DNA of 64,000 bases from contig JAUIKS010000047.1 of assembly GCA_030430565.1 (NCBI GenBank), positions 1-64,000 on the forward strand, given 5' to 3'. The DNA is from Polyangia bacterium (GTDB taxonomy: Bacteria; Myxococcota_A; Polyangia; Nannocystales; Nannocystaceae). Position 1 is the stretch's first letter. Every line of letters begins with the position of its first letter. A model generated the notes under the pieces. That model was given only the letters and a program-made list of their open reading frames with translations, was not told where the DNA came from and ran no database searches. Shown one piece after another: positions 16,377 through 23,890 of this stretch. A program made the translations under genes and the position numbers.

Positions 16377-16589
16377 ATGCGCACCATCCAGGTTAACTTC
16401 AACAGCCGCACGAACGACAACAACATCCGTCTGGGCCTCTTCGCCCGCTCGATCGGCGGCGCGTCCGTTCGCGCCGGTGACCGAGTCCGCGTGACGGGTG
16501 ACGACCTCGAGGTCGAGGCCGAGGTCATCGAGCGCGACGGGATGCTCGTCGCGGTCCCGAACTGGGACACGCTCGACTGGACAAACTAG
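16377..16589 (+). CDS. Small protein of 70 aa, probable beta-rich fold
   Basis: GGGAG lies 7 bases before the ATG and a strong terminator lies 27 bases after the stop, so this is a convincing gene. The protein starts MRTIQVNFNSRTNDNNIRLG and continues with alternating hydrophobic and charged residues (GDRVRVTGDDLEVEAEVIER) ending in WDTLDWTN. This pattern suggests a small beta-barrel, similar in look to RNA- or nucleic-acid-binding barrels, but no family is recognised. It may be cotranscribed with the tRNA-Gly array. Function unknown. Confidence 0.75.
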   Translation: MRTIQVNFNSRTNDNNIRLGLFARSIGGASVRAGDRVRVTGDDLEVEAEVIERDGMLVAVPNWDTLDWTN

Positions 16590-16615
16590 ACGCAGCTTGA
16601 TCGACAACTCGGCCG

Positions 16616-16646
16616 CGCCGCCTGGAGCTCCCAGGCGGCGTTTTTT
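16616..16646 (+). terminator. Rho-independent terminator after the tRNA/70-aa unit
   Basis: CGCCGCCTGG pairs with CCAGGCGGCG over 10 bp around a 5-base loop and is followed by six T. It ends the transcript that can start at the promoter near 15,400. Confidence 0.9.
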
Positions 16647-16676
16647 AATTGCGCACGCTCGGGCGCGCGCCGGCGA

Positions 16677-18416
16677 TCACCCCTGCGGGGTCGGGTTGAT
16701 CTTCCCGGTGCTCGAGCCGCCGAGGTAGGCGTAGCTGTCCGCGCCGTCGTAGCCCACGACGAGCACCGAGAACGGCGCGGCGCCCTCGAGGCGGTGCACG
16801 CCGTCGGCGACGGGGACGCGCCCCGCCTCCCACGCGTCACCGAAGGGCAGGAACATCGCCGGGTCGATGGGCGCGCCGTCGAGCAGCACCTCGGCGCCTG
16901 CGGGCCGGGTGATCACGAGCACGTCGTTGTCCCACTGGTTCGGGACGAGCACGACGTAGCGCGGCAGGAACTGCTCGGAGGGCGCGAGCTGCACCATCGC
17001 GGGGTCGCCGAGGTTGGTCCCGGGGAGGTTCCCGAAGCCGGTCATGTAGTTGGCGACCGCGATCGGCTTGTCGGCCTCGATGATGAGATCGCCCGGGTTC
17101 TCGACGGTGCCGCCGGCGAAGAACTCGAGCTTCTCGCCTTGGTTGAGGATCGCGGGCGTCACCGGCAGCCCGGTGACATCGGCGTGCGCCTCGATCGTCA
17201 CCTCGGTGTCGTCCTCGGCGGCGACGACCTGCCACAGCGAGGTCTCGGGCTGATTGAGCTCGCGGACCGGAACCCGCGCGGCCGCGAAGCTGCTGCCCCA
17301 CAGGCGAACGCCCGAGAGCTGCTCCTCGACGTGATCGCAGGCGACCTCGTCGAGCGGGATCCAGGCGCACTCGTGCCCGGAGAACACCGCGATCGGGTGC
17401 TCCTCGTCCGAGATGATCTTGGTGCCGGTGAGCTGCGCGTGCTCGTTGGTGACCGCGACCTCCGCGATCTCGCCCTCGTTGAGCAGAATCTCGAAGGGGA
17501 CGCCGGCTCCGCCGGGCGGCACGCCCGCCCCGCCCGCCGTCGCGACGGAGGGCGTGACCTCGACGACGGTGTCGTCCGTCGAGGCGACGATCGTGACGTA
17601 GCCGCGCCCGTAGCCCTCGCCCCAGTGGACGATCAGGTTGAAGTAGTCCCAGCTCGTCACCGGGTAGAGCATCGAGGCGTCGGAGCTGTGCGCGCCCGCG
17701 GCCAGCGGGTTGAACTGGTACGCGATGATCGGGACGTCGGCCGTGACCCGCCAGCTGCCGTCGAGCTTCACGCCGCTGCCCTGCTGGTTGTTGTTGGGCA
17801 GCGGGAAGATGCCGAGGTCAAGCGGCTCGACGACCGTCGGCCCGGCGACCTCCTGCCACTGCCCGTTGACCTTCTGCTCGATCACGACCGTGGCCTGATC
17901 GTCGAGCTGCACGTTCGAGACCGCGATGGCGTACTGGTCGTTCTCGAGGCCGCCGTTCTGATCGAGGTCGACCGCGTAGAACAGGCAGCCGACGGTGGTC
18001 TCGGCGGTCGCCGCCTGCGCGCAGGTCTCGGGGATCACCGGCCCCTCCTCGCCGCCCGTCTCGCCGGCGTCCGCGGCCGCGACATCGAACTTGGGACCTG
18101 TCACACCGGTCATAACGGCCGAGGTGCCGCTGCCTGTGCTCGCGTCGCCCGTGCCGCCGCTAGTCACGGAGCCCGCGCCGCTGGTGCTCGCGCCGCCGGT
18201 CGTCTGGGCGCTCGTGCTGGTGGCCGCCGAGCCGCTCGAGCTCGCGGGGCCGCTCGTGGTCGCGCTGTCGCTCGCGGTCGCCGAGCCGCCCGTGTCGGGC
18301 CCGGCGTCGCCGCAGCGCAGCGAGAGGCCCGCGCACAGGGAGACCGCGAGCGCGCGACGACGTGTCGCGCGCGCGGAGGAAGGAGTGGACCCAGCGTGGG
18401 AGGGCTCCGTGATCAT
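16677..18416 (-). CDS. IgGFc-binding N-terminal-domain lipoprotein, 579 aa
   Basis: The ATG at 18,416 gives MITEPSHAG and a twin-basic n-region, then a hydrophobic stretch and the lipobox LSLRC, so the protein is probably lipid-anchored. A Ser/Thr/Ala/Gly-rich linker (residues about 35-105) follows. The rest matches the IgGFc-binding protein N-terminal region known from animal FCGBP and many bacterial surface proteins: GCLFYAVDLDQNG, PIIAYQFNP, SDASMLYP, IAVFSGHECAWIP, ending in FSVLVVGYDGADSYAYLGG. Its position beside other linker-type lipoproteins suggests a cell-surface adhesion or prey-contact role, which is inference. The ligand in bacteria is unknown. It is divergent from the DUF4215/fibrinogen-like gene. 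Confidence 0.8.
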   Translation of the reverse strand: MITEPSHAGSTPSSARATRRRALAVSLCAGLSLRCGDAGPDTGGSATASDSATTSGPASSSGSAATSTSAQTTGGASTSGAGSVTSGGTGDASTGSGTSAVMTGVTGPKFDVAAADAGETGGEEGPVIPETCAQAATAETTVGCLFYAVDLDQNGGLENDQYAIAVSNVQLDDQATVVIEQKVNGQWQEVAGPTVVEPLDLGIFPLPNNNQQGSGVKLDGSWRVTADVPIIAYQFNPLAAGAHSSDASMLYPVTSWDYFNLIVHWGEGYGRGYVTIVASTDDTVVEVTPSVATAGGAGVPPGGAGVPFEILLNEGEIAEVAVTNEHAQLTGTKIISDEEHPIAVFSGHECAWIPLDEVACDHVEEQLSGVRLWGSSFAAARVPVRELNQPETSLWQVVAAEDDTEVTIEAHADVTGLPVTPAILNQGEKLEFFAGGTVENPGDLIIEADKPIAVANYMTGFGNLPGTNLGDPAMVQLAPSEQFLPRYVVLVPNQWDNDVLVITRPAGAEVLLDGAPIDPAMFLPFGDAWEAGRVPVADGVHRLEGAAPFSVLVVGYDGADSYAYLGGSSTGKINPTPQG

Positions 18417-18632
18417 GTGCGACACGGTATCCGATCCTCGGCGCGACCGCGAAAACCCGGAAATCTCGCCCAGCCGGGCGCGCGGCGACGTCGCGGCGCC
18501 GTGGCGAGCCGAGGGGCGCCACCTGTTGCTGTAGCGCTTCGCCACGCCGCGATCCCTTCGACATGACTATTAAGACATCTATTGCGAAGCGCCCCGGAGG
18601 CGAAGACAATCGCCGCGACCGAGGGGGTCACG
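18417..18632. promoter_or_regulatory. Divergent promoter region of two surface lipoproteins
   Basis: The 216 bases separate the IgGFc-like gene (minus) and the DUF4215/fibrinogen-like gene (plus). A less GC-rich stretch holds CGACATGACTATTAAGACAT (from 18,559), which resembles the ACATG-containing motif found before other lipoprotein genes here. No clear -35/-10 pair was found. Confidence 0.35.
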
Positions 18633-20354
18633 ATGATGAAGGATATGAGTTGGCGCGTACTGCTCGCGCTCGCGCTCGTGGGCGCGTGCGGCGATGATGA
18701 GGGGACGAGCACCGGTAACGAGACCGAGAGCACCAGCGAATCCGGCGGGACGAGCACCGGCGGGATGCAGATGACCGGGAGCAGCGGCTCGACGGAGGCG
18801 CCGATGGTCTCGGTCTCCAACGGCGACAGCGAGTCGGGCGGCTCGTCGACGTCGACGACCGCAGGACCCGATCCCGATCCCGTCTGCGGCGACGGCGTGG
18901 TCGACGACGGCGAGGGCTGCGACGACGGCGACGACAACGGCCCGGGGCAGAGCTGCAAGGCCGACTGCACGCTCAACGAGTGCGGCGACGGTGATCAGGG
19001 GCCGAGCGAGGAGTGTGACGCCGGCGCCGACAACGACGACATGGGGCTGTGCAAGACGGACTGCACCGCAGCCGCCTGCGGCGACGGCTTCCTGCAGCCC
19101 GGCGAGGGCTGCGACGACGGTAACCAGATCGACGACGACGACTGCACGAACAGCTGCGCGCTGCCGACCTGCGGCGACGGGGTGATGCAGCCCGGCGAGG
19201 AGTGCGACGACGGCAACGCCGACAACGCCGACGCCTGCACCGACACCTGCGTCGCCGCCATCTGCGGCGACGGCTTCGTGCAAGACGGCAACGGCGAGAC
19301 CTGCGACAACGGGGTCGAGAACGACGACAACGCCGACTGCACCGCGAGCTGCCAGACCGCCGCATGCGGCGACGGCCTGGTCCACAACGCGGGCGAGGGC
19401 GTCGAGGAGTGCGACGACGGCAACGAGGTCGACATCGACGAGTGCAGCAACCTCTGCATCCTCGCGACCTGCGAGGACGGCGTCCTCAACGGCCTCGAGT
19501 CGGACGTCGACTGCGGCGGCGCGAGCTGCATGGGCTGCGAGAACGGCCAGGCGTGCGTCGACAACGCGGACTGCTTGACCAACAACTGCGCCGACCAGCT
19601 GTGCGGGTACCCGACGAGCTGCGCGCAGATCTTGATGCAGGACCCCGACGCGGCGACCGGCAGCTACGAGATCGATCCCGACGGCGACGGCCCCGAGCCG
19701 GCCTTCGTCGCGAGCTGCGACATGGACACCGAGGGCGGCGGCTGGACGCTGATCGCCAACCTCCACAGCAACCGGATCCCGCAGTCGATCTACCGCGGCG
19801 AGCGCTTCTTCACCACGGCCTGGCGCCAGCAGCTCGACGGCAACATGGTGATGGCCAACGACACGCTGATGCTCGGCGGCGACACCTACGGCATGCTCGA
19901 CGCCCAGGGCCTGATCACGAACGCGAAGGACATCCGCTACTCCTGCGAGGACGTGACCCGCGATCTGCGGGCCGACGCGATCTGGACGCCGATGGACGCG
20001 GACTGGGATGACCTGGTGAACACGATGATCTACAGCCCAACTCCGCGCAGCGTGAACATCTCGCTGAACGACGGGCCGTACGACGCCGCCGACGCCTACC
20101 CGGTCGCGGCCAACCTGCACACCAACGGCTGCTGGCACATCTGCGGCGGCTGCGGGCCGGCGCAGCAGAGCCTGAGCTTCCAGGTCGGCCTGTGCGCGAC
20201 GGCGCCGAACCAAAACGACAGCGGGATCAGCGACGCCAACCAGGTCGCGATCGGCTACCACGACGGCTATCAGCAGCTGCGCCTCGAGTGCACCGCCGAC
20301 ACGCCCGGGAACACGCCGGTCCTGAACGGGACCTGGCAAGCCTGGGTCCGCTGA
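18633..20354 (+). CDS. Lipoprotein with DUF4215 Cys-rich repeats and a fibrinogen-like C-terminus, 573 aa
   Basis: The ATG at 18,633 follows GAGGGGG. The signal MMKDMSWRVLLALALVGAC has lipobox LVGAC, then a Ser/Thr/Gly linker. Residues about 90-310 hold seven or more DUF4215 units of the form CGDGxxxxGExCDDGNxxxxDxC, typical of myxobacterial surface proteins. From about residue 330 a fibrinogen C-terminal-like domain follows: C-x(n)-ASCDMDTEGGGWTLIA, then a long beta-rich part with TNGCWHICGGC. Fibrinogen-like domains bind glycans or glycoproteins in animals; the bacterial role is inferred to be adhesion. Disulfides are likely from the many Cys. The same repeat family recurs in the gene at 55,556. 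Confidence 0.85.
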   Translation: MMKDMSWRVLLALALVGACGDDEGTSTGNETESTSESGGTSTGGMQMTGSSGSTEAPMVSVSNGDSESGGSSTSTTAGPDPDPVCGDGVVDDGEGCDDGDDNGPGQSCKADCTLNECGDGDQGPSEECDAGADNDDMGLCKTDCTAAACGDGFLQPGEGCDDGNQIDDDDCTNSCALPTCGDGVMQPGEECDDGNADNADACTDTCVAAICGDGFVQDGNGETCDNGVENDDNADCTASCQTAACGDGLVHNAGEGVEECDDGNEVDIDECSNLCILATCEDGVLNGLESDVDCGGASCMGCENGQACVDNADCLTNNCADQLCGYPTSCAQILMQDPDAATGSYEIDPDGDGPEPAFVASCDMDTEGGGWTLIANLHSNRIPQSIYRGERFFTTAWRQQLDGNMVMANDTLMLGGDTYGMLDAQGLITNAKDIRYSCEDVTRDLRADAIWTPMDADWDDLVNTMIYSPTPRSVNISLNDGPYDAADAYPVAANLHTNGCWHICGGCGPAQQSLSFQVGLCATAPNQNDSGISDANQVAIGYHDGYQQLRLECTADTPGNTPVLNGTWQAWVR

Positions 20355-20536
20355 TGCTGACCGCGGGATAGCGCGCCGTCGATCGGCGGCGCGCGTCCCC
20401 GCCGCGATATTCACCGGGACGTGATCCGCCTCGGAGCACGCGGGCCTGGCACAACTCGAGTCATGGAAGACGCGCTCGCGCGCCCCACGTTGGGGTCGCG
20501 CGGGCGTCTGCGCGCGCTCCCCGGCTGGGGGGCGCG

Positions 20537-21145
20537 ATGGAGCACGTCACGATGACACGCCAGCACACGCCCCGTTCCCCGCACCACTCCCCTCGCCCGA
20601 CCCCGCCGCGTACTCGCTGGAAGCGGGCCGCGAGCGCGCTGAGCCTCGCCGCGCTCCTGGGCGCGAGCGCGCACGCGAGCGGCTGCGCGGGCCACGAGCT
20701 CGCGCCGCACAAGGCTCCGACGCTCGCGGACGACGAGGGCTACGTCGCGCTCTCGATCTACGCGTCGCAGCGCCTCGACCACGTGCAGTTCGTGCAGCAG
20801 GGACCGACGCGCCGCGGGCTCTCGCTCTACGGCGAGGCCGGCGACGGCGAGCCGCATCTGTTCCGCCTGCGCGCGGGCGAGTACTGCCTGCGCAGCGTGA
20901 CGAGCCGCGGCGCGACCGCGATCGATCACGACGAGCGCAGCTGCTTTGAGGTCGCGCCGCAGATGCTGAACACCCCCGGCGCGCTGCGCATCGAGCACGT
21001 CCCCGGGCCCTACCCGCGGGTCTGGACCAACTGGGAGCCCGTGAGCGCGCACGAGCAGCGCATGATCGCCGCGCGCTGGCCGTGGCTCGGCGCCGAGGCG
21101 GCATGGACCGCGACCCACGCGGCGCGCGACACCGAGGGCTCCTGA
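20537..21145 (+). CDS. Exported protein of unknown function, probable lipoprotein, 202 aa
   Basis: A G-rich ribosome site (GGGGGG) lies 4 bases before the ATG; a second ATG 15 bases on is possible. The n-region is long and basic (RTRWKRAASALSL), followed by a hydrophobic core and HASGC as a likely lipobox. The mature part is beta-rich with LFRLRAGEYCLRSV, which resembles small domains that describe a cell-surface or carboxypeptidase-regulatory-like sandwich, and ends in WTNWEPVSAHEQRMIAARW. No family is recognised. It lies 95 bases before the alpha/beta hydrolase gene, with a palindrome between them. Confidence 0.6.
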   Translation: MEHVTMTRQHTPRSPHHSPRPTPPRTRWKRAASALSLAALLGASAHASGCAGHELAPHKAPTLADDEGYVALSIYASQRLDHVQFVQQGPTRRGLSLYGEAGDGEPHLFRLRAGEYCLRSVTSRGATAIDHDERSCFEVAPQMLNTPGALRIEHVPGPYPRVWTNWEPVSAHEQRMIAARWPWLGAEAAWTATHAARDTEGS

Positions 21146-21187
21146 GTCGTCGCGGCTTGTCTCGCCCGCAGACGGCGACGTATGGTC

Positions 21188-21219
21188 GAGGCGACGGGTG
21201 TAGCTACACCCGTCGCCTC
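21188..21219. promoter_or_regulatory. Perfect 32-base palindrome before the hydrolase gene
   Basis: The left half GAGGCGACGGGTGTAG is followed without any loop by its exact reverse complement. It lies 42 bases after the stop of the 202-aa gene and 21 bases before the ATG of the hydrolase gene. With no loop and no T-run it is more like an operator than a terminator, though as RNA it could hide the ribosome site. Confidence 0.6.
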
Positions 21220-21240
21220 ATCTCGTCCATGGGTTCCACG

Positions 21241-22365
21241 ATGCACCTCACTCCGCCTCGGCTCGCAACGCTCCTGCCCACGCTCGGACTCACCGCGCTG
21301 CTCATGCCCGCGTGTGGCGACGACACGCCGACCGGAACGGAGAGCGACGGAGGGGTCGAGACGGGCGGCGAGGACACCGACCCGGCCGCGACCGACAACA
21401 ACCAGACCACCGCAGGCAGCATGACCGACAGCGGCGACGGTGACGGTGATGGAGATGGCGATGGCGATGGCGACGGCGACGGCGACGGTGACGGCGACGG
21501 TGACGGCGACGGCGACGGCGACAACCCGGCCTGCGCGTCCCTGAAAGAGGGCGTCAACACGGGCTTCATGGTCGACGGCGTCGCGCGCGAGCTCATCCTC
21601 AACCTGCCCGACGGGGTCGAGGACGGCGGACCGTGGCCCGTGGTGTTCAATTGGCACGGCCTCGGCGACACGGCGCAGAACATGAGCGGCCTCATCGCGC
21701 CCCACGTCAACAACGCGAGCATGCCCTTCATCGCCGTCACGCCCGAGGACACCGACTACGAGATCGACGTGCCGGTGCTCGGCAAATTCCCGATGGACTG
21801 GGATGTCTTTATGGTCACCGAGGACAGCCTCGAGGTGAAGCTCTTCGACGCGGTGCTCGACTGCCTCGACCAGCGCTGGGGCGTCGACGACGCCCACATC
21901 CACTCGATGGGCTTCTCGCTCGGCGGGATCACGACCGACATGCTCGCGAACATGCGCGGCGAGGAGCTGGCCTCGGTCGCTACGTACTCAGGTGGGTACT
22001 GGAGCACGCCCGGCAACGTCGAGCCGCTGCTCGAGGCCTTCATCCAGTGGCCGCCCTACACGGTCCAGAACGAGTACGCGCAGCTGTTCTTGCACGGCGG
22101 CCCCACCGACAGCTTCCCGCTCGGCATCACCTCGCTTCAGTTCGACGAGTTCGCGGTGGCCGACGCGACGCTGCTCAACGCGCTCGGCCACGACATCATC
22201 ATGTGCGACCACGGTCAGGGGCACTCGGCGCCGGGGCCCGGGATGGGCGGCGACAAGCTCGTCGAGTTCTTCGCCGACCACCCGCTCGGGACCACGGACT
22301 CGCCCTACGCGGACGGCCTGCCCGGCGACTTCGCCGACTACTGCGCGTTCCAGGGAAAAATGTAG
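21241..22365 (+). CDS. Secreted alpha/beta-hydrolase lipoprotein (PHB-depolymerase/esterase-like), 374 aa
   Basis: The ATG at 21,241 gives the signal MHLTPPRLATLLPTLGLTAL and lipobox LMPAC; an in-frame ATG 12 bases upstream is possible. A Thr/Asp/Gly linker runs into about 15 Asp-Gly pairs (residues 65-95). The catalytic domain has FNWHGLGDTAQN for the oxyanion loop, HSMGFSLGGITTDM with the nucleophile in GFSLGG, and a His in HGQGHSAPG. This is the layout of LpqC and polyhydroxybutyrate-depolymerase/feruloyl-esterase relatives. It would be an outer-surface or periplasmic esterase of prey polymers; the substrate is unknown. Confidence 0.8.
   Translation: MHLTPPRLATLLPTLGLTALLMPACGDDTPTGTESDGGVETGGEDTDPAATDNNQTTAGSMTDSGDGDGDGDGDGDGDGDGDGDGDGDGDGDGDNPACASLKEGVNTGFMVDGVARELILNLPDGVEDGGPWPVVFNWHGLGDTAQNMSGLIAPHVNNASMPFIAVTPEDTDYEIDVPVLGKFPMDWDVFMVTEDSLEVKLFDAVLDCLDQRWGVDDAHIHSMGFSLGGITTDMLANMRGEELASVATYSGGYWSTPGNVEPLLEAFIQWPPYTVQNEYAQLFLHGGPTDSFPLGITSLQFDEFAVADATLLNALGHDIIMCDHGQGHSAPGPGMGGDKLVEFFADHPLGTTDSPYADGLPGDFADYCAFQGKM
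21433..21523 (+). repeat. 6-base GAYGGN microsatellite coding for (Asp-Gly)n
   Basis: About fifteen copies of a 6-base unit GA(C/T)GG(N) code for an Asp-Gly linker between the lipobox region and the hydrolase domain. A longer version of the same repeat lies on the other strand at 58,924-59,111. Confidence 0.9.
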
Positions 22366-22394
22366 CAGCCCGCAGCGCGAGCGCTGCGGGCTGC
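22365..22394. terminator. Hairpin between convergent hydrolase and sirtuin genes
   Basis: GCAGCCCGCAGCGC pairs perfectly with GCGCTGCGGGCTGC over 14 bp with a 2-base gap, starting at the last base of the hydrolase stop. No T-run follows on either strand, so it may act in a Rho-dependent or stabilising manner for both transcripts. Confidence 0.55.
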
Positions 22395-22422
22395 CTCTAC
22401 GAGCATGTTCGACCGCTCGAGC

Positions 22423-23178
22423 CTACGAGGCCGCCTCGTCGAGGCCGCCGCACATGGCCGCGAGCGCCTTGGTCGCGGTCCCGCGGATCGCCACGTCGTA
22501 GATGTCGCTCAGCGGCGTCTCCTCGGGGTTGACCTCGACGAGCAGCGCGCCGCCGCGCTTGGCGATCAGGGGCATCTGCGCCGCCGGGTAGACCACCGCC
22601 GAGGTGCCGATCGAGATCAGCAGGTCGCAGCGCGTGAGCGCCTCCTGCACGGCGACGAGGTTCGAGTTCGCCAGCGAGTCGCCGAACCACACGATGTCGG
22701 GGCGCTTGTACACGTCAGCGCGCCCGGCCTCCTCACACTGCGGGCAGCGCAGCTCGCGAAGCGGCGCGCTCAGGTCCTCCGCGCGCCAGTCACAGACGCA
22801 GCAGCGCAGCTTCCACAGGCTCCCGTGCAGCTCGATCACGGTCTCGCTGCCGGCCGCTTGATGGAGGCCGTCGATGTTCTGCGTGATCACGGTGACGCGC
22901 TTGTTGGGCCCCGCGAGCTCGCGCTCGCAACGAGCGATCCACCGGTGCCCGTCGTTGGGCTGGCACTTGCTCACGAGCTCGCGCCGGTAGTTGTGAAACT
23001 CCCACACGTACTCGGGATCGCGATCGAAGGCCTCCTGACACGCGCAGTTGTCGTAGTCGTACTCCTTCCAGATACCGCCCTTGCCCCGGTAGGTCGGGAC
23101 TCCGCTCTCCGCCGACATGCCGGCGCCGGTGAAGAACACGACGTTGTTAAAACCACGTACATCGGGTACTCGGGCCAT
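22423..23178 (-). CDS. Sir2-family NAD-dependent protein deacylase, 251 aa
   Basis: All core sirtuin motifs are present: FTGAGMSAESGVPTYRG for NAD binding (residues about 16-32), ITQNIDGLHQAAG, the catalytic His in ELHGSLWKL, the zinc Cys pairs CCVC and CPQC, and IVWFGDSL. It removes acyl groups from lysines using NAD. In class III enzymes such as CobB a Tyr and an Arg (YNARR) choose negatively charged acyl groups. Here the segment is EFHNYRR, with His at the Tyr place and the Arg kept, so substrate choice may differ. It is monocistronic, convergent with the hydrolase gene and divergent from the dioxygenase gene. Confidence 0.9.
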   Translation of the reverse strand: MARVPDVRGFNNVVFFTGAGMSAESGVPTYRGKGGIWKEYDYDNCACQEAFDRDPEYVWEFHNYRRELVSKCQPNDGHRWIARCERELAGPNKRVTVITQNIDGLHQAAGSETVIELHGSLWKLRCCVCDWRAEDLSAPLRELRCPQCEEAGRADVYKRPDIVWFGDSLANSNLVAVQEALTRCDLLISIGTSAVVYPAAQMPLIAKRGGALLVEVNPEETPLSDIYDVAIRGTATKALAAMCGGLDEAAS

Positions 23179-23327
23179 CTCAAACCTGCTCTTTCAACGC
23201 TACGACCACCGTGGCCGACCCGCGCGGACGCCCGCGCGTGGACGCGGAAGGTAGCACGACGAAAACGCGGCGCATCCGGCCCCGGGGCCGCCCGCGCTCC
23301 GCCGCGCAAACGACGTACCATCAGGCG

Positions 23328-23876
23328 GTGGAACGACGCGCGCTGCTCAAGCTCCTCTCGCTCGCCTCGCTCGGCTCGCTCACCGCGGGCGCGGCCTGCA
23401 GCGACGAACCAGCGGGCGCCTGCGAGCCCACGAGGTCGGACGTCGAGGGCCCCTACTACACCGCGCAGGCGCCCGCGCGCGAGCGTCTGGCCGAGGACGA
23501 TGAACCCGGCGAGCCGCTGCTGCTGACGGGGCGCCTGCTCACCGCCGGCTGCGCGCGCCCGCTCGCCGGCTACCTCCTCGACGTCTGGCACGCGGACGAC
23601 AGCGGCGCCTACGACAACGAGGGCTTCACGCTGCGGGGCGTGTTCACCACGGACGACGAGGGGCGCTTCGCGATCGAGACCATCCTCCCCGGGCGCTACC
23701 CGGATCGTCCGGTTCGCCACGTTCACCTCAAGCTCCGCGACCCGGCGGGCGAGGAGCTGCTGACCACGCAGATCTACTTCGAGGGTGACGAGCAGCTCGC
23801 GGGCGGCGGCTACCCCGGGCCGCGGGCGCGCCTCGACGGAGGAATCGCCGAGGTCGACCTCATCCTCGACGTCTGA
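23328..23876 (+). CDS. Exported intradiol ring-cleavage dioxygenase-like lipoprotein, 182 aa
   Basis: The GTG at 23,328 (VERRALLKLLSLASLGS) gives an RR-containing signal with lipobox AGAAC, so Tat export and lipid anchoring are possible. The mature part shows the protocatechuate-dioxygenase pattern: DVEGPYYT, DVWHADDSGAYDN with the first Tyr ligand, GRYPDRPVRHVHLKL with the second Tyr and the two His ligands, and TTQIYFEGD. The four iron(III) ligands (2 Tyr, 2 His) are all present, so it is probably active on catechol-type rings outside the cytoplasm. It is shorter than aromatic-pathway enzymes and not near such genes. Role in extracellular or envelope aromatic breakdown is inferred. Confidence 0.8.
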   Translation: MERRALLKLLSLASLGSLTAGAACSDEPAGACEPTRSDVEGPYYTAQAPARERLAEDDEPGEPLLLTGRLLTAGCARPLAGYLLDVWHADDSGAYDNEGFTLRGVFTTDDEGRFAIETILPGRYPDRPVRHVHLKLRDPAGEELLTTQIYFEGDEQLAGGGYPGPRARLDGGIAEVDLILDV

Positions 23877-23890
23877 GCGTCACGGGGCGC

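Noticed and set aside
16794..18566. 590-codon plus-strand frame opposite the IgGFc-like gene
   Set aside because: Low-complexity Arg/Asp/Val composition, no motifs; opposite strand has a signal peptide and a known domain.
18579..20414. 611-codon minus-strand frame opposite the DUF4215/fibrinogen-like gene
   Set aside because: Val/Ala/Arg shadow of the repeated Cys/Asp codons, no start signal.
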